Shown piece by piece: positions 25,904-35,112 of a stretch of DNA of 57,999 nucleotides. Made by a program: the position numbers and the translations under genes. This stretch comes from Thermodesulfobacteriota bacterium (GTDB lineage Bacteria; Desulfobacterota; Thermodesulfobacteria; Thermodesulfobacteriales; Thermodesulfobacteriaceae). The notes beneath the pieces were generated by a model. The model was not told the origin of the DNA. It did not search any database and saw nothing but the letters and a program-made list of their open reading frames with translations. Positions within the stretch are counted from its first letter, which is position 1, and each line of letters starts with the position of its first letter. The DNA lies in contig JAUQPD010000046.1 in assembly GCA_030550555.1 (NCBI GenBank), positions 1 to 57,999 of the forward strand. Reading direction: 5' to 3'.

Positions 25904-26779
25904 CTAATTCTGAATTAGATAAAGGGCTTTGAGATGAAGATATTCAAAGAGCCTATACTGTAGAGAGGTTGCCTCCCCTAAGAGTCTATGGAAGATCCCC
26001 TTTTTAGGAGGAAAAAATACAACTTCTGCCCGCTCAAGATTAGCCATTTTTCTTGCTTCTTCAATTGCCAAAGAGAGATTTCCCAGGGCATCAATGAGGC
26101 CATGCTGAAGAGCCTCCTCTCCAGTATATATCATTCCATTTGCCAGGGCCCTTACTTTTTCTGGGGGGAGTCTGCGTTCCTCTGTGATTGCTCGCACAAA
26201 CTGTTCGTGAAGTTGATTTATCTTGTTCTGAAGATATTTTCTCTCCTCAGGCGTTAATTTTCTGACCGATGTTCCCGTATCCTTAAATTCTCCACTCTTT
26301 ATAATCTCTGCAGAGATACCTACCTTCTCTAAAAGCTTCTCAATATTTGCTAGTTGAATCATCACTCCAATACTTCCAGTTATTGTCCCAGGGCTTGCAA
26401 AAATCTTTTGACCAGCAAGTGCAAGATAAAGACCTCCCGAAGCAGCAACCCCTCCCATCGACACCACAAGAGGCTTCTTTTCCCTTAATATTTTGAGGTC
26501 CTCAAAAAGCTCCTGAACAGGACCTACTGCTCCACCTGGTGAATCTATTCTCAAAACAACGGCCCTTATGTCCTTTCGCTCCCTGATCTCTCTTATAGAT
26601 GGTAAGTATTCCTGAGCATCAAGAATTATACCCTTAACTTCGAGCACTGCTATCTTTGGCTTCCCAAACCCAGTATCCTTTAACCCAATTAATAATGTCA
26701 CAACAAAGCTTACTAATATCATAAAAACAACTAACCCCCCAATAAAGGCCAAACCATAAACAAGCCAGGGTCTCTTCAT
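25904..26779 (-). CDS. sppA: Signal peptide peptidase SppA
   Basis: Membrane-anchored serine protease that degrades cleaved signal peptides. Membrane helix at 9-33, the RIDSPGGAVGPVQ motif (78-90), nucleophile Ser114 in GGVAASGGLY and general base Lys166 in SGEFKD. Its 291 residues match the short SppA form with one protease domain. It overlaps the rpsA stop by 4 bases. Confidence 0.95.
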   Translation of the reverse strand: MKRPWLVYGLAFIGGLVVFMILVSFVVTLLIGLKDTGFGKPKIAVLEVKGIILDAQEYLPSIREIRERKDIRAVVLRIDSPGGAVGPVQELFEDLKILREKKPLVVSMGGVAASGGLYLALAGQKIFASPGTITGSIGVMIQLANIEKLLEKVGISAEIIKSGEFKDTGTSVRKLTPEERKYLQNKINQLHEQFVRAITEERRLPPEKVRALANGMIYTGEEALQHGLIDALGNLSLAIEEARKMANLERAEVVFFPPKKGIFHRLLGEATSLQYRLFEYLHLKALYLIQN

Positions 26780-28425
26780 GAGTTCTCTTTGTCAAGAGCT
26801 ATTTTTATAATTCTTCCCTTTTTTGAAGCCTCTTCCCTTGACTTATAAGCGAGATAATCCTCTTCCTCTATTTTCTCCTGATAGGCCTTCTCTGAGAGAA
26901 TTAGCCTCCTCTGAGAGGGCTCAAGTTCTATAATTAGCAATTTTACTTTTTCTTCGGAATCAAAGGAACCTTTAACTCTTCTCTCTCTTGAGATTTCGCT
27001 CCTTGGGAGAAGACCAACTATCCCCTCCTTAATCCTTACAAGATATCCCTTTCCAGGAATCTGTTTTACAATGAGACCTTCAACTACGTCACCAGTTTTG
27101 TAAGCTTCACAAAAATCTTGCCATGGGTCTGTGAGAAGATCCTTGATGCTGAGAAGTAGTCTCCTCTTTTGAGTATCTATCTCTATGACCTTTGCCCTGA
27201 CAATTTGACCAGGCTTGAAAATCTCTTGCAAATTTTCAATTCTCTCCCAAGAGACTCTGCTTGCATGAATAAATCCATCAACACCTTCTCTTACCTCTAC
27301 AAATAATCCAAAATCAGTAACAGTCTTAATTGGTCCTTCAACTATGTCACCTTCTTTAAGTTCCTGAGCTAATATTTCCCAGGGACTTGGCTCAAGTCTT
27401 TTCAGACTGAGAGTAAGTTTTCTTTTCTCAGGATCAATATCAGTTATTATGGCTTCAATGAGATCTCCCACTTGAACGATATCTCCAGGTTTTACTCCCC
27501 TCTTCCAAGAGATCTCACTTGCTGGAAGTAAACCTTCAAGCCCTGGCTCAATTTCTACGAAGGCACCAAAATTTTCCACTTTGACTACCCTGCAACGAAC
27601 ACGCTGATCAACCGTATAACGCTCATGAACATACTTCCAAGGATCTGCTTCAAGAACTTTGTGACTTACCTTCAATTTTCTCTTAACAGGATCCCATTCA
27701 ATAGCTTTAACTTTAAGGGTGTCCCCCTCTGAAATAGGAGTTTCATCTGGAAGAATGCGTCTACGAGTAAGTTCAGAAAAAGGTAGAAATCCAGTAAGGA
27801 CTCCCTCAAAGTCAATCAGAAAACCTCCTTTAACTCTGGCTTTCACTTTGCCTTCTAAAATACCATCCTCTTCAATTATCTTCACAATCTCCTTAAGTTT
27901 TCTCTCTTTTACCGCTTCGGCAAAGGCCCTCTGTGATACCACAAAGGCCCTTTCTCCTACTTGTATAACAAGAACTTCAATCTCATCACCCTGAAAAGGA
28001 TCTTCTGTTCTCAAAACCTGAGATCTTGGGAGAAATCCCGTAATTAACCCCTCGAATTTTACTTCATAACCACCTTTAACCTCTCTGTGAATTTTGACCT
28101 TAACTGGTTCTTTTTGAGAAAAGGCTTTTCTTAAGGTCTCAAGGGCTTTCTCCTCGAGTATCTTTCTTACCGAGAGCAAAACTTGCCCTTCAGGTGAGAG
28201 TCTTCTAACAACAAGGGCTTTTACAGTATCACCAACCCTGAAAATAGTCCTACCATAAGCATCAATTAATTCATCTTTCGGAAGTAGCGCCTCACGTTTA
28301 CTCCCTATATCCACAAAGGCATAATTCCTGTCCACCTTAAGGATAACTCCCTCAACGAGGGAGCCAATTTGAGGCTCAGATTCAATGAGATACTCCTCTA
28401 AAATTGCCTCGAAATTTTCCATCAT
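26776..28425 (-). CDS. rpsA: Ribosomal protein S1
   Basis: Six S1 RNA-binding domains in tandem, roughly at residues 18-87, 105-170, 187-260, 272-347, 359-431 and 445-515. The third to fifth are the best conserved (for example FGAFVEIEPGLEGLLPASEISW and FGLFVEVREGVDGFIHASRVSW). This is the full six-domain form of Gram-negative S1, which brings mRNAs with weak ribosome binding sites to the 30S subunit. Two consecutive ATG codons allow either start. Confidence 0.96.
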   Translation of the reverse strand: MMENFEAILEEYLIESEPQIGSLVEGVILKVDRNYAFVDIGSKREALLPKDELIDAYGRTIFRVGDTVKALVVRRLSPEGQVLLSVRKILEEKALETLRKAFSQKEPVKVKIHREVKGGYEVKFEGLITGFLPRSQVLRTEDPFQGDEIEVLVIQVGERAFVVSQRAFAEAVKERKLKEIVKIIEEDGILEGKVKARVKGGFLIDFEGVLTGFLPFSELTRRRILPDETPISEGDTLKVKAIEWDPVKRKLKVSHKVLEADPWKYVHERYTVDQRVRCRVVKVENFGAFVEIEPGLEGLLPASEISWKRGVKPGDIVQVGDLIEAIITDIDPEKRKLTLSLKRLEPSPWEILAQELKEGDIVEGPIKTVTDFGLFVEVREGVDGFIHASRVSWERIENLQEIFKPGQIVRAKVIEIDTQKRRLLLSIKDLLTDPWQDFCEAYKTGDVVEGLIVKQIPGKGYLVRIKEGIVGLLPRSEISRERRVKGSFDSEEKVKLLIIELEPSQRRLILSEKAYQEKIEEEDYLAYKSREEASKKGRIIKIALDKENS

Positions 28426-28459
28426 AGCCCTCTTTAAAAGAGATATTTCCCAGTTTATA

Positions 28460-29716
28460 TTAATTCCTGAAAAAAATCAAGTTTTTGGCAAAATCAAGCT
28501 CTTCACTTGGCGAGTTTAATTTACCAAGAAGTTTCATTCTTCTAATTTCTCTTAGAATCTCTCCAATCCTTTTGCCGTCAGTAACTCCAAGTGCTTTCAA
28601 GTCGTATCCGCCAATTAACGGTTTGACATAACGCCATTTCTCAAGATACTCTCTCACCATTTCTCTGAATCTAGCTTCAAGTAGAAGCCGATACAGGAAG
28701 AAGAGAGGTATCCTCTCAAGAGTCTCAACTGTCTTCAAGATATCATCCCTATAATAAAGCCCTTCTTCAATTTTTTTAAGATACTTCTCAATTTGGCTCC
28801 TCTCTTCATTACCGAAACCTAATCTTGCCAAATTTTGTTCGTTCAATTCTACAAGAGAGAGCAGGAAAAGCTTTTGAAACTCCTTCTCCCCTAATTCACC
28901 CCTTGCCCTTGCAAGGACAATCAGATCGTCCTCCTCAAAGTTCCTCTCTTTCAATCCAAATTTTTTTAGGATCTCAAACATCTTCAACTCTGATATCAGG
29001 TGATATAGAAGGTGAAATGGTTCTTTTTTTACAAAATTAACGAGTTCTTGAGAGAGTCTTGTAGGAGAAAGACTAAGAGGAGAGCTCACCTCTTCTGCCA
29101 GTTTTAAGGCTCTAAAAAATTCTTCTCCAAAATTGAAGGCAAATCTTACCTTATATCTCAGTCCGCGCAAAATCCTTGTTGGATCATCAATAAAAGATTT
29201 CTCGTGAAGAGGCCTAATTATGCCTTTCTTTATGTCTTCAATTCCTCCAACTTTATCAACAATCTTTTCTCTATAGGGGGAAGTCAAACCATAGATAAGG
29301 GCATTAATTGTAAAATCTCGTCTCCAGATATCATCTTCTAGTCCAGCTCTGGCTACCTGAGGCAAAACTGCAGGTTGTGAATAGTATTCTTTCCTTGCGG
29401 TTGCCAAGTCAATTGTCTCGCCTCCGAGTTGCACCTTATAGGTCAGAAATTGAGATCGCATGAGGAGTCTTCCTCCAAGTTTAGACAAAACTCTGTCAAG
29501 GATAATCTCCCAATCACCTACTAATACTAAGTCTACATCCATAATTTCTCTGCCAAGAAGAAAATCTCTTACAGGTCCACCAGCAACATAGAGAAAAAGG
29601 CCTCTACTTTCTGCCTCTTTGCGAAGGACTTCAAAAAGGGAGAGAATCTCCTGCCTTAAACAAACCTTTGAGACAAATTCATCCCAGGGGATAGAGACAA
29701 TTTTTTCATCTGGCAC
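28460..29716 (-). CDS. cca: tRNA nucleotidyltransferase/poly(A) polymerase family
   Basis: Class II nucleotidyltransferase. The head has YVAGGPVRDFLLG and the metal-binding DVDLVLVG (about 45-66), then RRDFTINALIYGL and DPTRILRGLRYKVRF. The 418-residue length fits CCA-adding enzymes, but thermophiles such as Aquifex split this work between A-adding and CC-adding enzymes, so the exact activity is open. A GTG codon at 29716 is the apparent start; no upstream ATG is in frame. It overlaps the end of the recombinase gene by 11 bases. Confidence 0.9.
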   Translation of the reverse strand: MPDEKIVSIPWDEFVSKVCLRQEILSLFEVLRKEAESRGLFLYVAGGPVRDFLLGREIMDVDLVLVGDWEIILDRVLSKLGGRLLMRSQFLTYKVQLGGETIDLATARKEYYSQPAVLPQVARAGLEDDIWRRDFTINALIYGLTSPYREKIVDKVGGIEDIKKGIIRPLHEKSFIDDPTRILRGLRYKVRFAFNFGEEFFRALKLAEEVSSPLSLSPTRLSQELVNFVKKEPFHLLYHLISELKMFEILKKFGLKERNFEEDDLIVLARARGELGEKEFQKLFLLSLVELNEQNLARLGFGNEERSQIEKYLKKIEEGLYYRDDILKTVETLERIPLFFLYRLLLEARFREMVREYLEKWRYVKPLIGGYDLKALGVTDGKRIGEILREIRRMKLLGKLNSPSEELDFAKNLIFFRN

Positions 29717-30596
29717 GGGGGTGAAACCTTTCGTAGTCTTTTCTTAACTTTGAGAAATCAAGGTGAGTGTAGATCTGAGTTGTAATTAAGCTTGCATGGC
29801 CGAGCATCATTTGAAGAGCCCTCAGATCAGCACCTCCCTCAAGGAGATGGGTTGCAAAGGAGTGTCTTATAACATGAGGTGATATCTTTTCTGGTGGAAG
29901 ACCTGCCTTGAGGGCATACTCCTTGATAATCTGCCAAAATCGCTGTCGTGTCATAGGCTTTCCTCTGCGATTAAGAAAGAGATACTTTTCACTCTTTCTG
30001 GTCACAAAAAGCGGTCTTACTTCTGTAATATATTTTTCAACAAAACGAAGAGCTACTTCTCCGACTGGCACAAGCCTCTCCTTTTCTCCTTTACCCCACA
30101 CTCGAACTAAACCAAGTGATAAATTTAAATTTTCCAGGGTTAGCCCCACAAGTTCAGAGACCCTGAGTCCTGTAGCATAGAGCACCTCAAGCATCGTTCT
30201 ATCTCTAAAACCAAGAGGATGACTGATATCTGGAGCCTTAAGGAGTTGCTCTATCTCATCAAGAGTTAGGACCTTAGGAAGTCTTTTTGGAAGTTTAGGA
30301 CCCTCAAGAAGGTCCAAATAATCAATCTTGTAACCTTTTGCCTCAGTGAGAAAAAAGAGAAAATTTTTCAAACTTGAAAGTTTCCTCGCGATAGAAAAGG
30401 CACTGTAGCCTCTCTGTTTTAAATAGGATAGATAGTTATGAATGACTGCGAGATTCACTTCATCAGGAGCAATCCCTTTTTCTCCTGTAAAGGAGAGAAA
30501 ATCTACTAAATCTGAGGCATAGGCATTGAGGGTGTTCACAGAATAATTCTTTATCCCACTTAAATAGAGGAGAAAGTTTCTCACAAGGTCTTCCAT
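29706..30596 (-). CDS. xerD: Tyrosine recombinase XerC/XerD
   Basis: Site-specific recombinase that resolves chromosome dimers. The SAM-like N-terminal domain (1-88) has NTLNAYASDLVDFLSF; the catalytic domain shows Arg in LYATGLRVSELVGL, Lys in WGKGEKERLVP, HVIRHSFATHLLEGGADLR, and the terminal LGHASLITTQIYTHL with the nucleophile Tyr. It is 296 residues and ordinary in type, not a phage integrase. XerC versus XerD cannot be decided. Confidence 0.95.
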   Translation of the reverse strand: MEDLVRNFLLYLSGIKNYSVNTLNAYASDLVDFLSFTGEKGIAPDEVNLAVIHNYLSYLKQRGYSAFSIARKLSSLKNFLFFLTEAKGYKIDYLDLLEGPKLPKRLPKVLTLDEIEQLLKAPDISHPLGFRDRTMLEVLYATGLRVSELVGLTLENLNLSLGLVRVWGKGEKERLVPVGEVALRFVEKYITEVRPLFVTRKSEKYLFLNRRGKPMTRQRFWQIIKEYALKAGLPPEKISPHVIRHSFATHLLEGGADLRALQMMLGHASLITTQIYTHLDFSKLRKDYERFHPRAR

Positions 30597-30618
30597 AAGA
30601 GGTCCTAAAAGGTGCTTT

Positions 30619-31107
30619 TTAGGGAGTGAGCTCTCTCAAAAGTTTTTCACATCTGTAGGCTAGATATTCGTCACGGGTTGAAAACTGGAGGGTCTTTAGT
30701 CGGGAAATGAGAGCTTGACGTTCAAAGGGATTGAACTCAAGAAACCGCTCTTTGACCTTTTCTAAAAGTTTTACAAGAATTTCTCGCTCTTCAACATCAA
30801 AGAAGGGAAGAAGATCTCTTGCGGTATCTGGAAAACCAAATTTTTCATAAAAGAGTAAAGCAACCTTCTTGAAGTCCTTTTTACCAACTGTCTGATGAAG
30901 TTTTTTTAGTAGCTCCTCCTTCTCTGAATCCTCTTTTGAGAATAGCTTTTCTAGTTCCTTTAAATACCGTTCCTTTGCCTTCCTGTCTTCTGAGTATCTT
31001 TCAGATGAAGTTTCCTTTTCTCTCTTTTTTCGCAGTTTAGCAAGCCCACTTGCATCCTTAAGTTTGTCAATCTCCCGCCATGAGAGTTTCTTTCTTTCTT
31101 CTGCCAT
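30619..31107 (-). CDS. Highly charged protein of unknown function
   Basis: 162 residues from the ATG at 31107, which has a GGAGGTGA ribosome binding site 7 bases upstream; a longer reading to 31146 is less likely because it overlaps the phosphatase gene. The first 75 residues are Lys/Glu/Arg rich and probably helical or disordered; the rest has hydrophobic helices (FKKVALLFYEKFGF, FDVEEREILVKLLEKV). No signal peptide or membrane helix. I do not recognise the family. It sits between phosphatase and recombinase genes in the long minus-strand run. Confidence 0.7.
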   Translation of the reverse strand: MAEERKKLSWREIDKLKDASGLAKLRKKREKETSSERYSEDRKAKERYLKELEKLFSKEDSEKEELLKKLHQTVGKKDFKKVALLFYEKFGFPDTARDLLPFFDVEEREILVKLLEKVKERFLEFNPFERQALISRLKTLQFSTRDEYLAYRCEKLLRELTP

Positions 31108-31111
31108 CAAA

Positions 31112-31789
31112 TCACCTCCAACAGGCATATTCGAAAATCTCTCCATCAGGAAGTCTCACTGCAGAAAGTTTCCCTCCATAGACACAACCTGTGTCCACCC
31201 CTATGCGATCCTCAAGTAGAAGAACCTCTGGAAAAGGAGTATGCCCAAACACAATAGTTTTACTAAACTTTCCTTCATAGAGGTAGAAGCTCTGTCTGAT
31301 CCACAACAAGTCCTCTTCACTCTGCTCTCGGAGTGACTTACTGGGATTTACCCCTGCATGAACAAAAAAGTAGGATCCAATCTCTACAAAAAGAGGGAGC
31401 TCGTTAATAAACTCAATATGCTCCTGTGGTATCGCAAGCCTGCCATCTCGGCGATAACTCCTTAGAGTCTCTCCTCCTCCATTATAGAGAAATACCTCCA
31501 CATCAATACCCTTTATGAATCTTTCAAACATCCATTCGTGATTTCCCTTAAGGGCAAACACTCTATTAGGATAATTGGATCTGAGCTCTAACAGTAGATC
31601 AAGCACTCTACTTGAATCGGGTCCTCTATCAATATAATCGCCAAGAAATATCACGAAATCCCTACCCCACCTAACTGGAAGCCTCTCTATGAGCCCCTCA
31701 ACCGCATAGAGACAGCCGTGGATATCACCAATTGCGTAGATATTAGTCCCAGAATCGAGCTCTTCTATCGTCAAGCCTCTTGAGACCAT
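31112..31789 (-). CDS. Calcineurin-like serine/threonine protein phosphatase
   Basis: Metallophosphoesterase of the PP1/PP2A-like bacterial PrpA/ApaH group. The three metal motifs are in order: IYAIGDIHGC, FLGDYIDRGPDS and LKGNHEWMF, then a later FVHAG and VFGHTPF. The 225-residue length suits PrpA-like phosphatases that act on phosphoproteins, with diadenosine tetraphosphate hydrolysis as an alternative. The ATG at 31789 overlaps the radical SAM gene by 47 bases; a TTG five codons later is another possible start. Confidence 0.9.
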   Translation of the reverse strand: MVSRGLTIEELDSGTNIYAIGDIHGCLYAVEGLIERLPVRWGRDFVIFLGDYIDRGPDSSRVLDLLLELRSNYPNRVFALKGNHEWMFERFIKGIDVEVFLYNGGGETLRSYRRDGRLAIPQEHIEFINELPLFVEIGSYFFVHAGVNPSKSLREQSEEDLLWIRQSFYLYEGKFSKTIVFGHTPFPEVLLLEDRIGVDTGCVYGGKLSAVRLPDGEIFEYACWR

Positions 31790-32669
31790 ATTTCATAGCT
31801 AAGTTGAGAGCTCTATTCCATTCCTCCCTTGTTATTTTTCTATCAAGAGGAGGATATTTCCAAGCATCTCCACAGGGCCGATACTGATCCATAAGATTAA
31901 AATAGGTATTCGGCGAGATTTCTGTAGCTACAAATTTAATAACCTCCTCTGTTTGGGAAAGGTCGTCTGGTAACACTAAATGGCGAATAATTAGGCCTCT
32001 TTTTGCAACCCCCTTCTCAATAACAAGATCACCAACTTGTCTATGCATCTCTTTCACTGCTAGCTTAACCTTTTCTGGATAATCCTTAACCTTGGATAGC
32101 TTGAGGGCCACTTGAGGATTCATATACTTTATATCAGGCATATAAATGTCTACTATTCCTTTGAGGAGCTGTAAAGTCTCAACCGATTCATAGCCTCCAC
32201 AATTATAGACCAGGGGCAAGGTTAGCCCCTTTTCAATTGCTATTTTGAGAGCTTCCACGATAAAGGCTATTTGGTGGGTTGGAGTGACTAAGTTTATGTT
32301 ATGACACCCCCACATCTGAAGTATTATCATTATTTTAGCTAAATCCTCAACAGATATCTCCTCACCTTCACCAAGATGGCTAATTTCCCAATTCTGACAA
32401 TAGACACAGGCCATATTACAATAGGTAAAGAAAATAGTGCCTGAGCCCGATGAGCCCACAAGAGGTCGTTCTTCTCCAAAGTGAGGTCCATAACTAGCTA
32501 TGATTGGTCTTGAAGCTACCCTGCAAAAGCCCTTTTCGCCACTTAACCGATCAACTCTACACTCATGAGGACAGATTCTACAGGGGCTCATCCGTTCGTA
32601 GAGAGCTCGAATACGAGCATCAAGTTCTCCAGTCTTATAAAGTTCAATATAGCTTGGATATTCACTCAT
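31743..32669 (-). CDS. Radical SAM protein, PflA/PflX-like
   Basis: Radical SAM enzyme related to pyruvate formate-lyase activating enzymes (COG1313-like). An N-terminal four-Cys cluster (CRICPHECRVDRLSGEKGFC) precedes the SAM-binding CNMACVYCQ (C-x3-C-x2-C). The ATG at 32669 forms an ATGA overlap with the upstream Fe-S gene, which supports it over an earlier codon at 32687. No glycyl radical enzyme is nearby, so the target is unknown. It may draw electrons from the adjacent Fe-S protein. Confidence 0.88.
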   Translation of the reverse strand: MSEYPSYIELYKTGELDARIRALYERMSPCRICPHECRVDRLSGEKGFCRVASRPIIASYGPHFGEERPLVGSSGSGTIFFTYCNMACVYCQNWEISHLGEGEEISVEDLAKIMIILQMWGCHNINLVTPTHQIAFIVEALKIAIEKGLTLPLVYNCGGYESVETLQLLKGIVDIYMPDIKYMNPQVALKLSKVKDYPEKVKLAVKEMHRQVGDLVIEKGVAKRGLIIRHLVLPDDLSQTEEVIKFVATEISPNTYFNLMDQYRPCGDAWKYPPLDRKITREEWNRALNLAMKYGLKRLDDRRARFWD

Positions 32670-33685
32670 CTGATAAACTCCATCCAATGACCTATCTTCG
32701 GTGGCTCCTTTAGGAGTAAATTAAAATTTAAATAACACCCAGTGCAAAGGGTAAGCAGATAGTATTTACCCCTTGTTTTTTCTCTCCAAATCTTGCGATA
32801 ATTTCTGGGAAAACCCTCCTTCCAGAGGAAAAGCCTTGCAGATCCACAACAAAAATCCTGTGCTTTAATAATACTTTTTAGGTGAATTTCTTCACTTGTC
32901 AAGGGTAAACTGAGATGACAGGGAAAATGATAGAGAATACCATCATCCATTATCATTTTAGCCTCAATCGAAAGTCCTTTCTTTAAAAAATCAAAAACAA
33001 AATAGGTTCTCTCAGCTAAATTCTGAAATGTCACCTCTCTCTCATCACCCATAAAGAGAAGTGGATAAACCCGTCTTATCATCCAAAAACAAGTGGCACA
33101 AAAGACAATAACCGGTTTTTCCTCACAAAAAACTTCTAAAAACCTTAAAGCTCTCCACTTGACGGATTCAAGGTCTCCAAGGGCTAAATGAATTATTCCA
33201 CAACACTCAGCTGACTTAGGCAAGTGAACAGGAAACTTTCCAATTAATCGCATAAAATTTAGAAATGCATCAGGATAAAGCACCCTCAATCCACAAGAAG
33301 CATATACATAAAAATCTCCACTTTCAGTGTAATAGTTTGATACTCTTTCTAAAGACTTTTCTGATATTTTTTTTCTAAGTATATAATGTAATGGGAAATT
33401 TCTAAATGATGCCAACTTATTTGAAATGGTGTATAGTTTATTTGGGCTTTTATTATTTAATTTATATAGTATATAGTTTATGGGAAAACTTATGCCTTGG
33501 GGGCAGACTTTGGCACATCTTTCGCAGAGAAGGCAGAGTTCAAGTTTTGAGGTTTCAATCCTGTGGGCAAGGCTTAGGTTTCGTCCTCTTGGAGAGGCGT
33601 TCTCCTCAAGAAGGAGCCGATATGATGGACAAGCAGGCAAGCACTTTCCACAGTGAATACATTTATCAGGTCCTAGTATCTTCAT
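32666..33685 (-). CDS. Fe-S oxidoreductase with CCG domains (GlcF/HdrD-like)
   Basis: Two 4Fe-4S ferredoxin motifs at the start, CIHCGKCLPACP (residues 10-21) and CLLCERCAKVCPQG, followed by two cysteine-rich CCG domains (SAECCGIIHL near 160 and FCCGSARLF, CTGCYLN near the end). This is the architecture of glycolate oxidase GlcF and heterodisulfide reductase HdrD. No flavin partner (GlcD) is adjacent. The start overlaps the HD gene by 20 bases. Confidence 0.85.
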   Translation of the reverse strand: MKILGPDKCIHCGKCLPACPSYRLLLEENASPRGRNLSLAHRIETSKLELCLLCERCAKVCPQGISFPINYILYKLNNKSPNKLYTISNKLASFRNFPLHYILRKKISEKSLERVSNYYTESGDFYVYASCGLRVLYPDAFLNFMRLIGKFPVHLPKSAECCGIIHLALGDLESVKWRALRFLEVFCEEKPVIVFCATCFWMIRRVYPLLFMGDEREVTFQNLAERTYFVFDFLKKGLSIEAKMIMDDGILYHFPCHLSLPLTSEEIHLKSIIKAQDFCCGSARLFLWKEGFPRNYRKIWREKTRGKYYLLTLCTGCYLNFNLLLKEPPKIGHWMEFIR

Positions 33686-34253
33686 TTCTTTCTCTTAAGA
33701 GTCTCTCTAACCACCAGGCACACCACTCAGTCTCCACAATTGCATTGGCAAGTTTTTTTGACTCATCAAGTATTAATCGCCGTTTTGCGTAGTTAATCCA
33801 TCTTTCTGCAAAGGGATTATTGAGATCCCGCTGTTCCTTGAGCTGAATGATGAGATCCAAGACATCTGCATCGTGAACTATTTGGGCTTCTAAAGTCTCA
33901 TTTTTCCTATATTCTTCATATAAATTAAGCACTTCCTTTGCAAAGGGAAGATCTTCCAAGGCCTCTTCTAAGGCCCTTCGTTCATCAGATCTATTGTAAA
34001 GTTTGTTGACCGCATTGAAATCCCCAGTTCTTGCTTCAACAAAATCATGAAATAGAGCCATTTTGAGGACCTTATTTTCATCTACTTTCCCCTTAAACTG
34101 CTGAGATATTACAAAGGCACAAAAGACTACACCAAAGGAGTGAGCAGCAACATTCTCTCTACCTGTTCCCAAATAACTATAGCCAGTTCGTTCAATCCGC
34201 TTCAACAATGAAGACTCAAAAAGTAATCTAGCAAGTCTATGATAGAAACTCAT
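33666..34253 (-). CDS. HD-domain phosphohydrolase (YfbR-like)
   Basis: 195-residue HD-superfamily hydrolase. The metal ligands are in AAHSFGVVFCAF (His), ALFHDFVEARTGD (His-Asp) and IVHDADVLDLI (Asp). The arrangement fits the YfbR/HDDC2 group of 5'-deoxynucleotidases. It overlaps speB by 17 bases and the Fe-S gene by 20, so all three are probably translated together. Confidence 0.85.
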   Translation of the reverse strand: MSFYHRLARLLFESSLLKRIERTGYSYLGTGRENVAAHSFGVVFCAFVISQQFKGKVDENKVLKMALFHDFVEARTGDFNAVNKLYNRSDERRALEEALEDLPFAKEVLNLYEEYRKNETLEAQIVHDADVLDLIIQLKEQRDLNNPFAERWINYAKRRLILDESKKLANAIVETEWCAWWLERLLRERNEDTRT

Positions 34254-35109
34254 TTTTCATTACATCAACTAAATATGCACAGAATTTAAGAATTATTTTT
34301 CCGACAAGAAATTCTGTGAAGGGATAGTGAGGAATAGGTTTAGTCTCTACAATGTCCATGCCTATGACCTTGGCTCTTGCACATCTTCTCAATATTTGCA
34401 GAAGTTCCCTCCAAGAAAGGCCACCAGGCTCAGGTGTACCGACACCAGGTGCAAGAGATGGATCAAGGACATCCATATCTAAACTAATATACACCAATCC
34501 ATCACTCAAAAATTCTTCTAACTCTCCTAGCACTCTCCCGAAATCATTCCAAACTTCATGGGCAAAGTAGACTGGTATATTTCTATTTTTAGCCTCTTTG
34601 TATTCCTCTTTTGATAGTGCTCTTATACCTAAACTTACAAAAGGGATACCCATTTCATGGATCCTTCTAAAGACTGTTGCATGGCTAAATCTGTTTCCAA
34701 GATATTCTTCGCGGAAATCAAGATGGGCATCTAAATGGAGTATCTTTAGCTCAGGAAAGATCTCTTTTAGAGCAGATACCGCACCAAGAGTAATAGTGTG
34801 TTCTCCACCAAGGAGGATGGGAAGAAAACCCCTTTGCTGAGCATCTCTTACGAGACTTCTTATCTTCAAGAGAGCTTTTTCTGCATCCTGAGGAAATTCT
34901 TCGATGGGATAGGTGAAGAAACCGAGCTCTTCGTGAGGCTGAATTCCTGTTTCTTCGTCAAAAAATTCCAAATAGGGACTCGTCTTTAGAATCTCTATTG
35001 GTGCAAAACAGGTTCCTTTTAGCCAAGAAGTCGTCTGTTCATAGGGAATAGGAAGAAGGGCAACCCGAGCATTTTCAGCATCGGGTAGCCCAAGAAAGGT
35101 AATTTTCAT
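34237..35109 (-). CDS. speB: Agmatinase / ureohydrolase SpeB
   Basis: Dinuclear-manganese ureohydrolase of the arginase/agmatinase family. Metal ligands appear in LGGEHTITLG, LDAHLDFREEY and SLDMDVLDPSLAPG. In thermophiles this enzyme may hydrolyse agmatine to putrescine, or N1-aminopropylagmatine to spermidine. It lies 3 bases after speD, linking it to polyamine synthesis. Start ATG is preceded by a Shine-Dalgarno-like AAGGAAT. Confidence 0.92.
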   Translation of the reverse strand: MKITFLGLPDAENARVALLPIPYEQTTSWLKGTCFAPIEILKTSPYLEFFDEETGIQPHEELGFFTYPIEEFPQDAEKALLKIRSLVRDAQQRGFLPILLGGEHTITLGAVSALKEIFPELKILHLDAHLDFREEYLGNRFSHATVFRRIHEMGIPFVSLGIRALSKEEYKEAKNRNIPVYFAHEVWNDFGRVLGELEEFLSDGLVYISLDMDVLDPSLAPGVGTPEPGGLSWRELLQILRRCARAKVIGMDIVETKPIPHYPFTEFLVGKIILKFCAYLVDVMKNEFLS

Positions 35110-35112
35110 TCC